DNA of 13,696 nucleotides, taken from contig WGEI01000234.1 of NCBI GenBank assembly GCA_015492875.1, positions 1 to 13,696 on the forward strand, read 5' to 3'. Below are positions 1-8,188 of the stretch, in pieces. Position 1 is the first letter of the stretch; every line of letters begins with the position of its first letter. A model generated the notes under the pieces. It saw only the letters and a program-made list of their open reading frames with translations, made no database searches and was not told where the DNA came from. A program made the position numbers and the translations under genes. This stretch comes from Anaerolineae bacterium. GTDB taxonomy: Bacteria; Chloroflexota; Anaerolineae; Aggregatilineales; Phototrophicaceae.

Positions 1-1
1 C

Positions 2-3000
2 TCTGATATCACGCTTGAAATGGGCGATGTGGTGGCGCGCGTGGCCGAGTCTGCTGGTTATAACCGCTGGACATTGCTCCTAACAGAAGACGGGGAGTTA
101 CGGCGCGAAGTGGCAACGTCCCCCTTGATGAAAGAGCGCGATGTCAGCGAACTGCTCGACCAAATCCGCGAACTCAACCTCTCGCTATCGCAGGCATATA
201 ACAATAACGAAACGCTCATTGTCAATGACCTGAGCGAGGTTGTGTTGCAAGACCCATCTACAATCGGGGATTGGGACGATATTGTTGAGCATTATGGCAA
301 GCACATTGCTGTCCCCATTCCAGGGCCAGCGGGGCAACCAATCGGCGCGCTACTCGTTGGGCGCGATTTGGATGAAGAGGACTTAGATGAGCGCGATGCA
401 CAGTTCGCCCAAACGCTGGCCTCTCAGATTGGCGTCGCCCTAGAAAATCGCCGCCTTTACCAACAGGCGGAACGTGAACGGCGGCAACTATCGCAAATTC
501 TATCCACATTGCCAGCGGGCGTTATGGTGTTAGACGCGCAATCGCTGAAGCCAATTATGTATAACGACTTGGCAGAAGAATTGCTAGGGCAGGCGATTAA
601 ATACGATGAGCCATTTGACCCGCAACGCTATCATATCCATCGCACCGGTACGCTACAGCCCTACCCCGCTGAAGAGTTGCCTATTTTTGTGGCGCTCCAT
701 AATAACACGCAAGCGATGGCAGATGACATTGCGATTGTTGATGAAGCATCGGGCATTCAAACCGATATTATCATCAATGCCGCGCCAATTCATAACGTAG
801 ACGGCGGCATTACGGCAATTGTGGCCGCTATGCAGGACATCAGCAACCTACGTATGCTGGAGAACACGCTACAGGAAAACCTGCGTGAAACGGTGACGCT
901 CACCGAAGCCCAGCGCGCACTCTCTGAGGCGGCGAATGTCGATGAGGTGCTGGATGTACTGGGACTACAGCTGATGATGCAACAGCCAGATAACGCCCTG
1001 ATTGTCATCAACACTGATGAAGGCCCCCAGATTGCGCGCGAGGGCGTGCCAACAGAGTTGGACAACCACCATATCGCGCCATTTGTTGACCCGCTTGTCC
1101 CATTGCAAGGTGAAATTCTCCAGCAGCTAGAAGACGAAGACCTGCGTATGGACTGGGCTAATATAGGCTACCAGTCCATCATGACGGTGCCGTTACGGGC
1201 GCGCAGCGAGGGCGGTACGGCGGGCTGGATTGTACTACTGAGTAAAAGTGCAGAGCGACTATCGCCAGAAGCAACGCGCATCTACACACAAATTGCGGAA
1301 GTGGCGGAGGCCACGTTGGATAACCGCCAACTCTTCCACAGCACGCAAATCGCACTGCAAGAGACAGCGCGCCTCTATAACGCGACAACAAGCATCAGCC
1401 GTGCGCGCGACCTGTCGCAATTGAACGCGGCGATACAAGAAGCACTAGAAGGCCTAGAGCCAGATTACTACGCGGGCTATATCGTCAAGAACGATGGCAC
1501 GATTGACGTACTCTTCAATAAAGCGCTGAACGATGAAGAAGCCATAGACTTCACTACACTTTTGCGCTATGAATTACCACAGGAAGATGGAGTTTTCATC
1601 AGCAACGCGAGAGAAGGCACGCTAACCCCGCTGGAGATGGCAGTGGCGAACTTAGGCACAATAGCTTCCCTCGCCGCAGTCAACCTGCGTGTGCAAGGCA
1701 TACCATCTGGACGCTTGTTCATCGCCTTCAAGGAGTTACACAAATTCACCGAAAGCGAAACGCGCTTGCTGAATGCCATTGCCGATAGCGCCTCAGTGGT
1801 GATAGATAACCAAATCCTATTTGAGCAAATTCAGAACACACTGGAAGAGACAAGCGTCCTCTACCAAGCCAGCCGTGCCATGACCGAAGCCCATACGCCA
1901 GAGGACATCCTCGACGTTGCGGTGAACTTCGTTGTTGGCGAAGGCGTCAATCAAGTGTTGATTATGATGCTCAGTGGGGAAAACTGGGAGGCGCCAAATG
2001 CCACGGCGCAAGTGGTTGCTGGCTGGCATCAAGAAGGCTTAGCACTAACCGGTATCACGCTCACGCCTGACCAATTCCCCGCGTGGCCGTTGCTCGCTGC
2101 CCATTCTGTCACGGCGATTAATGACGTTGAGAACGACCCAACTTTAGATGAAATGCAAATCAGCAGCATTAAAAGCCTCGATGCTGGCGCTGTTGTCATC
2201 ATCCCGCTGCGGGTGACCAACCGTGACATTGGCGTCGTCTGGGTAAGTTCGCGCCATCCGATGCAAATCAGCGACCGCGACATTCGGCTCTATCAAGCGT
2301 TTCAAGAGCAGGCCTCGCTAGCGATGGAGGCGGCTTACCTACTTCAACAAGCGGAACGGCGTGCGCGCCAGCTAGAAACTTCAGCAGAAGTTAGCCAGAG
2401 TGCGGCGCGCATTCTCGGTCTGGATACTTTATTGCCGGAGCTAGTAGACCTGATTAAAGAGGCATTCGGTTATGACCATGTTCAGATTTTCCTGATGAAC
2501 GAAGAAACCGATTATGCCGAATTGAAAGCCAGTACGGGCGAAGCGGGCAAGAAACTGCTGGAAATTAAGCATCAACTCAAACGCGGTTCGGACTCGGTGA
2601 TTGGTAAAGTGACTGAAACGGGTAAACCGCAAATCGCATCGGATACGGCGGCGGCTGATGTTATTCATAAGGCCAACCCATACTTGCCTTTGACGCGGTC
2701 GGAAATGGCGATTCCGCTCATCATTCAGGGGCAGGTAGTTGGCGCGCTAGACGTGCAGTCTAACAAACCAAATGCCTTCACGGAAGAAGATATTCGGGTG
2801 TTGAAAACGCTAGCCGCCCAAATTTCAGTTGCGATTGATAATGCTAACCTATACGAAGAAGCGCAACGCCGCGCCAATGAAATGAGCTTCTTGTTCGACA
2901 TCACGACAGCGGCAGCAGCAGCTGAAACACTGCACGAAGCGCTGGAAGTTGTGGCGGAACGCCTTTACGATTCATTGGGGGCGCAACTGGTCACGGTATA

Positions 3001-5011
3001 CCTGCCGCATGAATATATCGACGAAATCACGCAAGAAACCTTTGTGATGATTGAGCCAATAGCGGGGGCTGGCCTCCAGCAACCGCTCAGCGAACTGAGT
3101 GAAGTGCGGGTGAATGACCCCAACAATCTCATCGGCATTGCAACAGCCAACTTGCAACCAGAGATTATTTACGATATTGAGAAAGAGGTGCGCTACGTCC
3201 CCATCTCGGCACAGGCTAAATCCGCTATTCTTGTGCCTATTTCGTCGGGCATGCGGCTCATTGGCCTCATCGTTATGGAGAGCGAACGGCGCAGCGCCTT
3301 CGACTATGATACGCTACAGCTACTGCTAGCGATGGCTGGTTCGTTGGCAGCGATTATCCAGAACGCGGTACTCCTAGAGCAGCTACAGGAAACCAACGAG
3401 CAGCTATTAGAGCTAGACCGCATGAAGAGCGCTTTCTTGGCGAATATGAGCCATGAGCTACGCACACCGCTGAACTCCATCATCGGCTTCAGCCGTGTGA
3501 TGTTAAAGGGCATCAGTGGTCCATTAACGGAAATGCAAAAGCAAGACCTTGAGACCATTTTCAACAGTGGCCAACACTTGCTCATGCTGATTAATGACCT
3601 GTTAGACCAAGCGAAGATCGCCGCCAACAAGATGGAAATCAAATTGGCATATTTCGATGTTGGCCCCTTAGTCGAGGCGGTGAAATCTATCGCGCAGGGT
3701 CTACTGAAAGAGAAGCCTGTCAAGCTCATCGTCGATATGGCGCCAAACTTGCCGCAGGCCTATGGCGACGAGTTCCGCACACGGCAGGTGTTGCTCAATC
3801 TGGTCAATAATGCGGTGAAGTTCACGCCAGAAGGTTCGATTACAATCAGCGTTTATCTGGTAGAAAACCCGCAGACAGGCGCGCCGATGATTCGTATCGA
3901 TGTCACGGATACGGGCATTGGCATCGCGGAGAAGGACTTGCCGCTGCTGTTCGAGGCGTTCCGTCAAGTCGATTCATCGCTAACACGGACAGTTGGCGGT
4001 ACGGGCTTGGGATTGCCTATCGCCAAATCGCTCACGGAAATGCAAGGCGGCGAATTAACCGTGCAATCAGAGCTGAACGTCGGCTCTACCTTCAGCATCA
4101 CCATTCCCACCGAGCCAACTGTGGATGAGGGCGCGGGCGAAAAGGAAGAGGAAAGCGAAAAAGCACCTGATACTACCAATGGCGATGGTGGCAACGGCGC
4201 TCAGCAGCCGCGCCAGAACAGCAAAAAGCAGCTACTGCCTCAAGCGGGGCGTATCATAACGCGCAAACGTGAGGTGCTGTTGATTGAAGATGATAAAAAC
4301 ATGGTAGACCAGTTCCGCCGTTTGCTCCAGCGCGAAGGCTTTGAAGTGCAAACGGCAGACCACCCCGCCTATGCCGAAGCGATGGCCAGCAACCTGCGCC
4401 CGACGGTGATTCTCCTCGACGTAAACTTCGCTGAGGGGCAAGGTTGGAGCATTCTTGAGCGCCTGAAAGACCGCGATGACACCTTCGATATTCCCATTGT
4501 AGTTGTGACCTTAGATAGCAATAGCGAACGCGCTTATCAAATGGGGGCGCATACTTTCATTCAACGCCCGTTCGACCCAGAGCAGTTAGTGCAATCGGTA
4601 TTAGCGGCGGAAAAAGAGAGCAACCGCGAGCGCATTCTGATTATTGATGATAAGCCAGATAGCGTGCGCCTCATCATCCAGATGCTGAAAGAACATGGCA
4701 ATTACCGCGTTTTCACTGCTGATAATGGCCATGATGGCATCGCTTTAGTGGCACGGCGCCGCCCAGACCTCATTCTGTTAGACTTGCGTATGCCTGATAA
4801 AGATGGGTTCGAAGTGCTACAAGAGCTGCGCTCTAATCCCGAAACGGCTGATATACCAGTGGTTGTCATCACTGGTGAAGGGGAACTGAATGCGGAAGAG
4901 CAAGCCCTTTTAGATGGTGTCGATGTTGTCTATAAATCTGCCGTCAGCGAAGAGGAATATGATGCTTTTCTGAAGCAAGTAAAAGCCTATCTACAAGCGA
5001 AAAAGGGGTAA
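2..5011 (+). CDS. Multi-GAF/PAS hybrid histidine kinase with two C-terminal receivers (5'-truncated by window edge)
   Basis: Large sensor kinase that should autophosphorylate on histidine and pass phosphate to receivers. The frame is open to the left edge with no stop before the ATG at 20, and that ATG falls inside what looks like a GAF domain, so the real start probably lies upstream. Residues counted from the ATG at 20: GAF 1-150, PAS 155-280, then five further GAF-like domains near 294-442, 447-605, 611-779, 795-945 and 954-1120, the second and third weak. HisKA has the H-box MSHELRTP with His1145. The ATPase has an N-box around Asn1264, a G1 box DTGIGI from Asp1297 and a G2 box GGTGLGLP from 1326. 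An acidic linker (1375-1410) leads to receiver 1 (Asp1424, Asp1467, but Arg1516 in the usual Lys place) and receiver 2 (Asp1543/1544, Asp1588, Lys in VYKSA). No membrane segment is visible, so a cytosolic sensor is likely. The stop is nine bases before the next gene. Confidence 0.93.
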   Translation, partial: SDITLEMGDVVARVAESAGYNRWTLLLTEDGELRREVATSPLMKERDVSELLDQIRELNLSLSQAYNNNETLIVNDLSEVVLQDPSTIGDWDDIVEHYGKHIAVPIPGPAGQPIGALLVGRDLDEEDLDERDAQFAQTLASQIGVALENRRLYQQAERERRQLSQILSTLPAGVMVLDAQSLKPIMYNDLAEELLGQAIKYDEPFDPQRYHIHRTGTLQPYPAEELPIFVALHNNTQAMADDIAIVDEASGIQTDIIINAAPIHNVDGGITAIVAAMQDISNLRMLENTLQENLRETVTLTEAQRALSEAANVDEVLDVLGLQLMMQQPDNALIVINTDEGPQIAREGVPTELDNHHIAPFVDPLVPLQGEILQQLEDEDLRMDWANIGYQSIMTVPLRARSEGGTAGWIVLLSKSAERLSPEATRIYTQIAEVAEATLDNRQLFHSTQIALQETARLYNATTSISRARDLSQLNAAIQEALEGLEPDYYAGYIVKNDGTIDVLFNKALNDEEAIDFTTLLRYELPQEDGVFISNAREGTLTPLEMAVANLGTIASLAAVNLRVQGIPSGRLFIAFKELHKFTESETRLLNAIADSASVVIDNQILFEQIQNTLEETSVLYQASRAMTEAHTPEDILDVAVNFVVGEGVNQVLIMMLSGENWEAPNATAQVVAGWHQEGLALTGITLTPDQFPAWPLLAAHSVTAINDVENDPTLDEMQISSIKSLDAGAVVIIPLRVTNRDIGVVWVSSRHPMQISDRDIRLYQAFQEQASLAMEAAYLLQQAERRARQLETSAEVSQSAARILGLDTLLPELVDLIKEAFGYDHVQIFLMNEETDYAELKASTGEAGKKLLEIKHQLKRGSDSVIGKVTETGKPQIASDTAAADVIHKANPYLPLTRSEMAIPLIIQGQVVGALDVQSNKPNAFTEEDIRVLKTLAAQISVAIDNANLYEEAQRRANEMSFLFDITTAAAAAETLHEALEVVAERLYDSLGAQLVTVYLPHEYIDEITQETFVMIEPIAGAGLQQPLSELSEVRVNDPNNLIGIATANLQPEIIYDIEKEVRYVPISAQAKSAILVPISSGMRLIGLIVMESERRSAFDYDTLQLLLAMAGSLAAIIQNAVLLEQLQETNEQLLELDRMKSAFLANMSHELRTPLNSIIGFSRVMLKGISGPLTEMQKQDLETIFNSGQHLLMLINDLLDQAKIAANKMEIKLAYFDVGPLVEAVKSIAQGLLKEKPVKLIVDMAPNLPQAYGDEFRTRQVLLNLVNNAVKFTPEGSITISVYLVENPQTGAPMIRIDVTDTGIGIAEKDLPLLFEAFRQVDSSLTRTVGGTGLGLPIAKSLTEMQGGELTVQSELNVGSTFSITIPTEPTVDEGAGEKEEESEKAPDTTNGDGGNGAQQPRQNSKKQLLPQAGRIITRKREVLLIEDDKNMVDQFRRLLQREGFEVQTADHPAYAEAMASNLRPTVILLDVNFAEGQGWSILERLKDRDDTFDIPIVVVTLDSNSERAYQMGAHTFIQRPFDPEQLVQSVLAAEKESNRERILIIDDKPDSVRLIIQMLKEHGNYRVFTADNGHDGIALVARRRPDLILLDLRMPDKDGFEVLQELRSNPETADIPVVVITGEGELNAEEQALLDGVDVVYKSAVSEEEYDAFLKQVKAYLQAKKG

Positions 5012-5020
5012 ACACCATAC

Positions 5021-6697
5021 ATGACCACATCAACGGCGCATAAGCAAATTGTGCTAGAGTGTGCCAATTGCCACACTTTAACACCGATGCAAGAATTCAG
5101 TGGAGCTTGCCCTGAATGTGGCGAAGTGCTAGTCGAAGCGCGTTATGATTTAGAGCGCATCAACCCCCAAGAATGGGTGAAGTCCTTACGAGATCGCCCC
5201 AGTTCGCTGTGGCGCTATCATGAAGTTTTGCCCATTTTCGATACGAGCAACGTCGTCAGCATGGGCGAAGGCGTCACACCACTCATCAAGGCGGAAGCAC
5301 TAGGCGCAAGTTTAGGACTGCGCAATCTCTACATTAAAGATGAACGGCAAGGACCTACGGGCAGTTTCAAAGATCGTCAGGCCACTGTCGCCATTTCCGC
5401 GTTGATGGAGATGGGCGTCGATGAAGTGGTGGTTGCTAGTACGGGGAATGTCGCCATTGCCTACGGCGCTTATGGGGCGCGGGCGGGCATCAAACTATGG
5501 GCATTTTTCCCCGCGCTCACCCCAAATGATAAGATGCGCGAGGCGGCGCTTTATGGCGCAGAAATCATCAAAACGACAGGCACATATGACCAGACCAAAC
5601 AATTGGCGGCGCGCTTTGCTAAAGCGAAGGGTGTGTTCTTAGACCGCGGCATTAAAAGCGTGGCGGCCATCGAAGCCATGAAAACGATGGCCTATGAAAT
5701 TGCCGAGCAATTAGGACAAGAATTAGAAGATGGTGAACACTGGCGGGCGCCTGATTGGTTTTTGCAGGGCGTCAGCGGCGGCATGGGGCCTATTGGCGTT
5801 GGTAAAGGCTTTCGCGAGATGCTGGGCTTTGGCTTGATTGATAAACTGCCCGCTTTTGGTATGATTCAATCTACAGGCTGTGCACCAATGGTTGAGGCAT
5901 TTCGGCGGGGGCAGCGGGTAGCAACACCTGTTGAAGATTCCCAAACGGTGATTGCGACACTGGCAACAGGTAATCCTGGCCTCGCCTATCAAATCCTCTA
6001 TGATTATGTTGACGAAAATGGCGGCTATTTCATCGATGCGACTGATGAAGAGGCCTTCAACGCCATTCGTATTTTGGCAAGAACTGAGGGCATCTCGGTT
6101 GAACCAGCGACAGGAGTCACCTTTGCTGGCCTGTTCAAATTGGCGCAGCAGGGCATTATCAAACCGGATGATGTGGTCGTGGTGAATTGCTCTGGCCATA
6201 CTTTGCCAGTTGAAAAACAAATTTTGGGTGAACGCTGGCAAGAAACGGTTGACCTCTCACATGCTGAGACGACGCCCCCGGTGCCAGCGGGCGACCTCGT
6301 CAGCGCGGTGCGGAAAATCCCCGGCACGCTGCGGCGGGTGGTTGTCATTGAAGATAATGAAGGGGCGGCCCGGTTGATGAGCCGTTTGCTGGTCGCCCAT
6401 GGCAATGCCGAGGTCTATATGGCACACGATGGCGCGCACGGGCTGGCGCTTATCAACGAGGTGAGGCCAGATTTGGTCATTACCGACTTGATGATGCCAG
6501 AGGTGGATGGCTTTGCCGTCATCGACCAAATACGGGCGAGCGAGGCGCTGAAAAACGTGCCGATTGTGGTGGTGACCGCGAAAGAACTCACCGTGCGCGA
6601 ACGTGATTTTCTCGATACGCACGCCGATTTACTCTTGCAAAAAGGGTCATTTATCGACGATGAGTTCATCCAACAACTAGTAGAGCAACTGAGCTAA
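5021..6697 (+). CDS. Threonine synthase-like PLP enzyme fused to a C-terminal receiver (REC) domain
   Basis: A fold-type II PLP enzyme of the threonine synthase (ThrC) family; the family converts O-phosphohomoserine to threonine and phosphate. Residues 14-34 form a zinc-ribbon-like knuckle (C14xxC17, C30xxC33), common at the start of this family. The core spans about 50-405: GSFKDR with the presumed Schiff-base Lys117, STGN at 140-143 and SGGMG at 252-256 for the cofactor phosphate, and CSGH at 390-393 at the usual Ser/Thr contact to the PLP ring. A Pro/Thr-rich linker (about 412-425) leads to a full receiver domain at about 439-555 with E444/D445, phospho-acceptor D489 in TDLMMP, T519 and K541. 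Length 558 aa against roughly 350-430 for ordinary threonine synthases. It sits nine bases after the hybrid kinase, with a weak AAAGGGG ribosome site overlapping the previous stop, so co-transcription is likely. The segment 207-223, where family members usually carry an Asn-Pro-x-Arg-type motif, is diverged, so the substrate is uncertain. Confidence 0.9.
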   Translation: MTTSTAHKQIVLECANCHTLTPMQEFSGACPECGEVLVEARYDLERINPQEWVKSLRDRPSSLWRYHEVLPIFDTSNVVSMGEGVTPLIKAEALGASLGLRNLYIKDERQGPTGSFKDRQATVAISALMEMGVDEVVVASTGNVAIAYGAYGARAGIKLWAFFPALTPNDKMREAALYGAEIIKTTGTYDQTKQLAARFAKAKGVFLDRGIKSVAAIEAMKTMAYEIAEQLGQELEDGEHWRAPDWFLQGVSGGMGPIGVGKGFREMLGFGLIDKLPAFGMIQSTGCAPMVEAFRRGQRVATPVEDSQTVIATLATGNPGLAYQILYDYVDENGGYFIDATDEEAFNAIRILARTEGISVEPATGVTFAGLFKLAQQGIIKPDDVVVVNCSGHTLPVEKQILGERWQETVDLSHAETTPPVPAGDLVSAVRKIPGTLRRVVVIEDNEGAARLMSRLLVAHGNAEVYMAHDGAHGLALINEVRPDLVITDLMMPEVDGFAVIDQIRASEALKNVPIVVVTAKELTVRERDFLDTHADLLLQKGSFIDDEFIQQLVEQLS

Positions 6698-6733
6698 TCC
6701 TTAAGCCGCAATGACCAAAATTTGAGCTACGAT

Positions 6734-6768
6734 AAAAGGGGAAAGTCTATCGCACACTTTTCCCTTTT
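6734..6768 (+). terminator. Intrinsic terminator after the kinase/PLP-enzyme unit
   Basis: A 13-base arm (6734-6746, AAAAGGGGAAAGT) pairs with 6756-6768 (ACTTTTCCCTTTT) with a single G-U wobble and a 9-base loop. The right arm ends in a run of five T (6765-6769). It lies 37 bases after the stop of the PLP-enzyme gene. The A/T-flanked stem would also read as a terminator on the minus strand, but no minus-strand gene ends here. Confidence 0.7.
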
Positions 6769-6792
6769 TGGCATATTAGGCAACACAAGTTA

Positions 6793-6832
6793 GTTATATT
6801 GTGTTATATTGGAAACGTGAGTGTGTATTCGG
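6793..6832 (+). promoter_or_regulatory. Candidate extended -10 promoter region for the REC-kinase/EamA pair
   Basis: GTTATATT occurs twice with a 10-base period (6793-6800 and 6803-6810). The second copy forms an extended -10 box, TGT-TATATT (6802-6810). No good -35 box is seen 16-19 bases upstream, which is tolerated by extended -10 promoters. GTGTATTCGG follows at 6823-6832; both the TGTGTTATAT (6800-6809) and the GTGTATTCGG block recur upstream of the glycosyltransferase. Promoter function is inferred. Confidence 0.4.
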
Positions 6833-6874
6833 TCTAAAGACGGACATTGTTGTTACGCATTATGAGGGATTCCC

Positions 6875-8188
6875 GTGAATGAGATTCGTGGCACCATCCT
6901 ATACATAGAAGATGATCCTGCTAGTCGAGAGGTGGTGCTGCGAACGCTAGAACAAGCGGGGTATGAAGTGCTGCTGGCAGAACGCGGGCTAGAAGGTATC
7001 GATATGGCCCGTAAGGTGACGCCCGATTTGATATTAACGGATATTCGCTTGCCAGACTTGAACGGGCGCGAAGTGGCGACGATGTTGCGCAAAGATAGCC
7101 AATTTAGAGATACGCCCATTGTTGCCATCACCGCCTATGACCATACGGGCGAGCGTGAAATGGCGTTAGCCGCTGGCATCGATGGGTATATCGTTAAGCC
7201 AATTAACGTTGAGGAATTTCAAAAACGCATTGCCTTCTACCTCGACGGCGGGCAAGATGATATTGAGCCAGAGCGCTTAGATGCCGCCAGAGAGCGCTAT
7301 TTAGAGACGGTCGTTGCGGAGTTAGAGGGGCGCATCCGTCAATTAGAAGAGACGAATAAATCCCTTTACCAACTCGATGAGATGAAGGACGCCTTCATCC
7401 AACTGACGGCACACGAACTTCGCACGCCGCTGACCCTCATTTATGGCTATAGCCGCCTTCTAGAAGACCATCCGCCGCTAAAAGCCTTGATGTCGCAAGA
7501 TAGGAACATCGCGGAACTCATTGGTGGATTGGTGGAATCTATCAATCGTATGTATGAGACGATTGAAGAGCTACTCATCATGAGCCGCATCATGACCAAC
7601 CAAATTGAATTGACGATTAAACCGACCAACTTGGGCATGATTGTGGCTAAAATCTTGAAAGAGTATGAGGAAGCGCTCAAAAACCGTAACATCCGCGTGA
7701 TATGGAATCAAAGCGAATGGCCAATTTCCATGCGCGCTGACCCAGATTTGCTGCGGGTGGCAGTTGAAAACTTGCTGAGCAATGCCATTAAATTCACACC
7801 TGATGGCGGTGCTATCCGCCTTAAGGCACAAATGGATGGGCAGTATGTCTACTTCAGTATTCGCGATAGTGGTGTGGGCATTGCTAAAGAGCAGCAAGAG
7901 GCGATTTTTGAAAGTTTCCATACAACGCGGGATGTCCTCACCCATACAACCAGTAAAACCGCATTTGAAGGTGGCGGGCTAGGATTGGGGCTGCCCATTT
8001 GCAAAGGCATTATCACCGCGCACGGCGGGCGCATTCGGGTAGAAAGCGAAGGATATGACCCCAATACCTTGCCGGGCAGTGAATTCATTGTCGTCTTACC
8101 GCTTATCACTCGGGTAAAGGGGCAAAAAGCGCCAACGAAAAACACTATCTTCAAACTCAGTCCAAGACCACAGGGTAAAGAAGCGTGA
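6875..8188 (+). CDS. Receiver-first histidine kinase (REC-HisKA-HATPase)
   Basis: A soluble kinase with an N-terminal receiver, the reverse of the hybrid-kinase order. Receiver at about 5-125: E12/D13/D14 acidic cluster, phospho-acceptor D56 in LTDIRLPD, T86 and K108 in the VKP motif, so all key residues are present. A charged, coiled-coil-like linker (128-172) leads to HisKA with H180 in TAHELRTP, then an ATPase domain with N303 (N-box), D331 in DSGVGI and a Gly-rich G2 box at 366-373. No transmembrane segment and no sensor domain other than the receiver, so its input is probably phosphotransfer from another kinase; kinases of this shape often act as relays. The start is GTG, with GAGGG six bases upstream; nearby ATGs at 6862 and 6879 are out of frame. 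It ends overlapping the transporter start by four bases, which suggests translational coupling. Confidence 0.93.
   Translation: MNEIRGTILYIEDDPASREVVLRTLEQAGYEVLLAERGLEGIDMARKVTPDLILTDIRLPDLNGREVATMLRKDSQFRDTPIVAITAYDHTGEREMALAAGIDGYIVKPINVEEFQKRIAFYLDGGQDDIEPERLDAARERYLETVVAELEGRIRQLEETNKSLYQLDEMKDAFIQLTAHELRTPLTLIYGYSRLLEDHPPLKALMSQDRNIAELIGGLVESINRMYETIEELLIMSRIMTNQIELTIKPTNLGMIVAKILKEYEEALKNRNIRVIWNQSEWPISMRADPDLLRVAVENLLSNAIKFTPDGGAIRLKAQMDGQYVYFSIRDSGVGIAKEQQEAIFESFHTTRDVLTHTTSKTAFEGGGLGLGLPICKGIITAHGGRIRVESEGYDPNTLPGSEFIVVLPLITRVKGQKAPTKNTIFKLSPRPQGKEA

Noticed and set aside
5011..5021. Assembly join or lost stop producing the enzyme-receiver fusion
   Set aside because: The frame is continuous through the linker, both domains are complete, codon use is even across the junction, and a proper terminator follows the receiver.
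5723..6241. 172-codon minus-strand open frame inside the PLP-enzyme gene
   Set aside because: Lies wholly opposite a well-supported gene, His/Arg/Cys-rich with no recognisable domain; typical shadow frame. The same holds for the antisense frames at 3304-3729 and 9921-10400.
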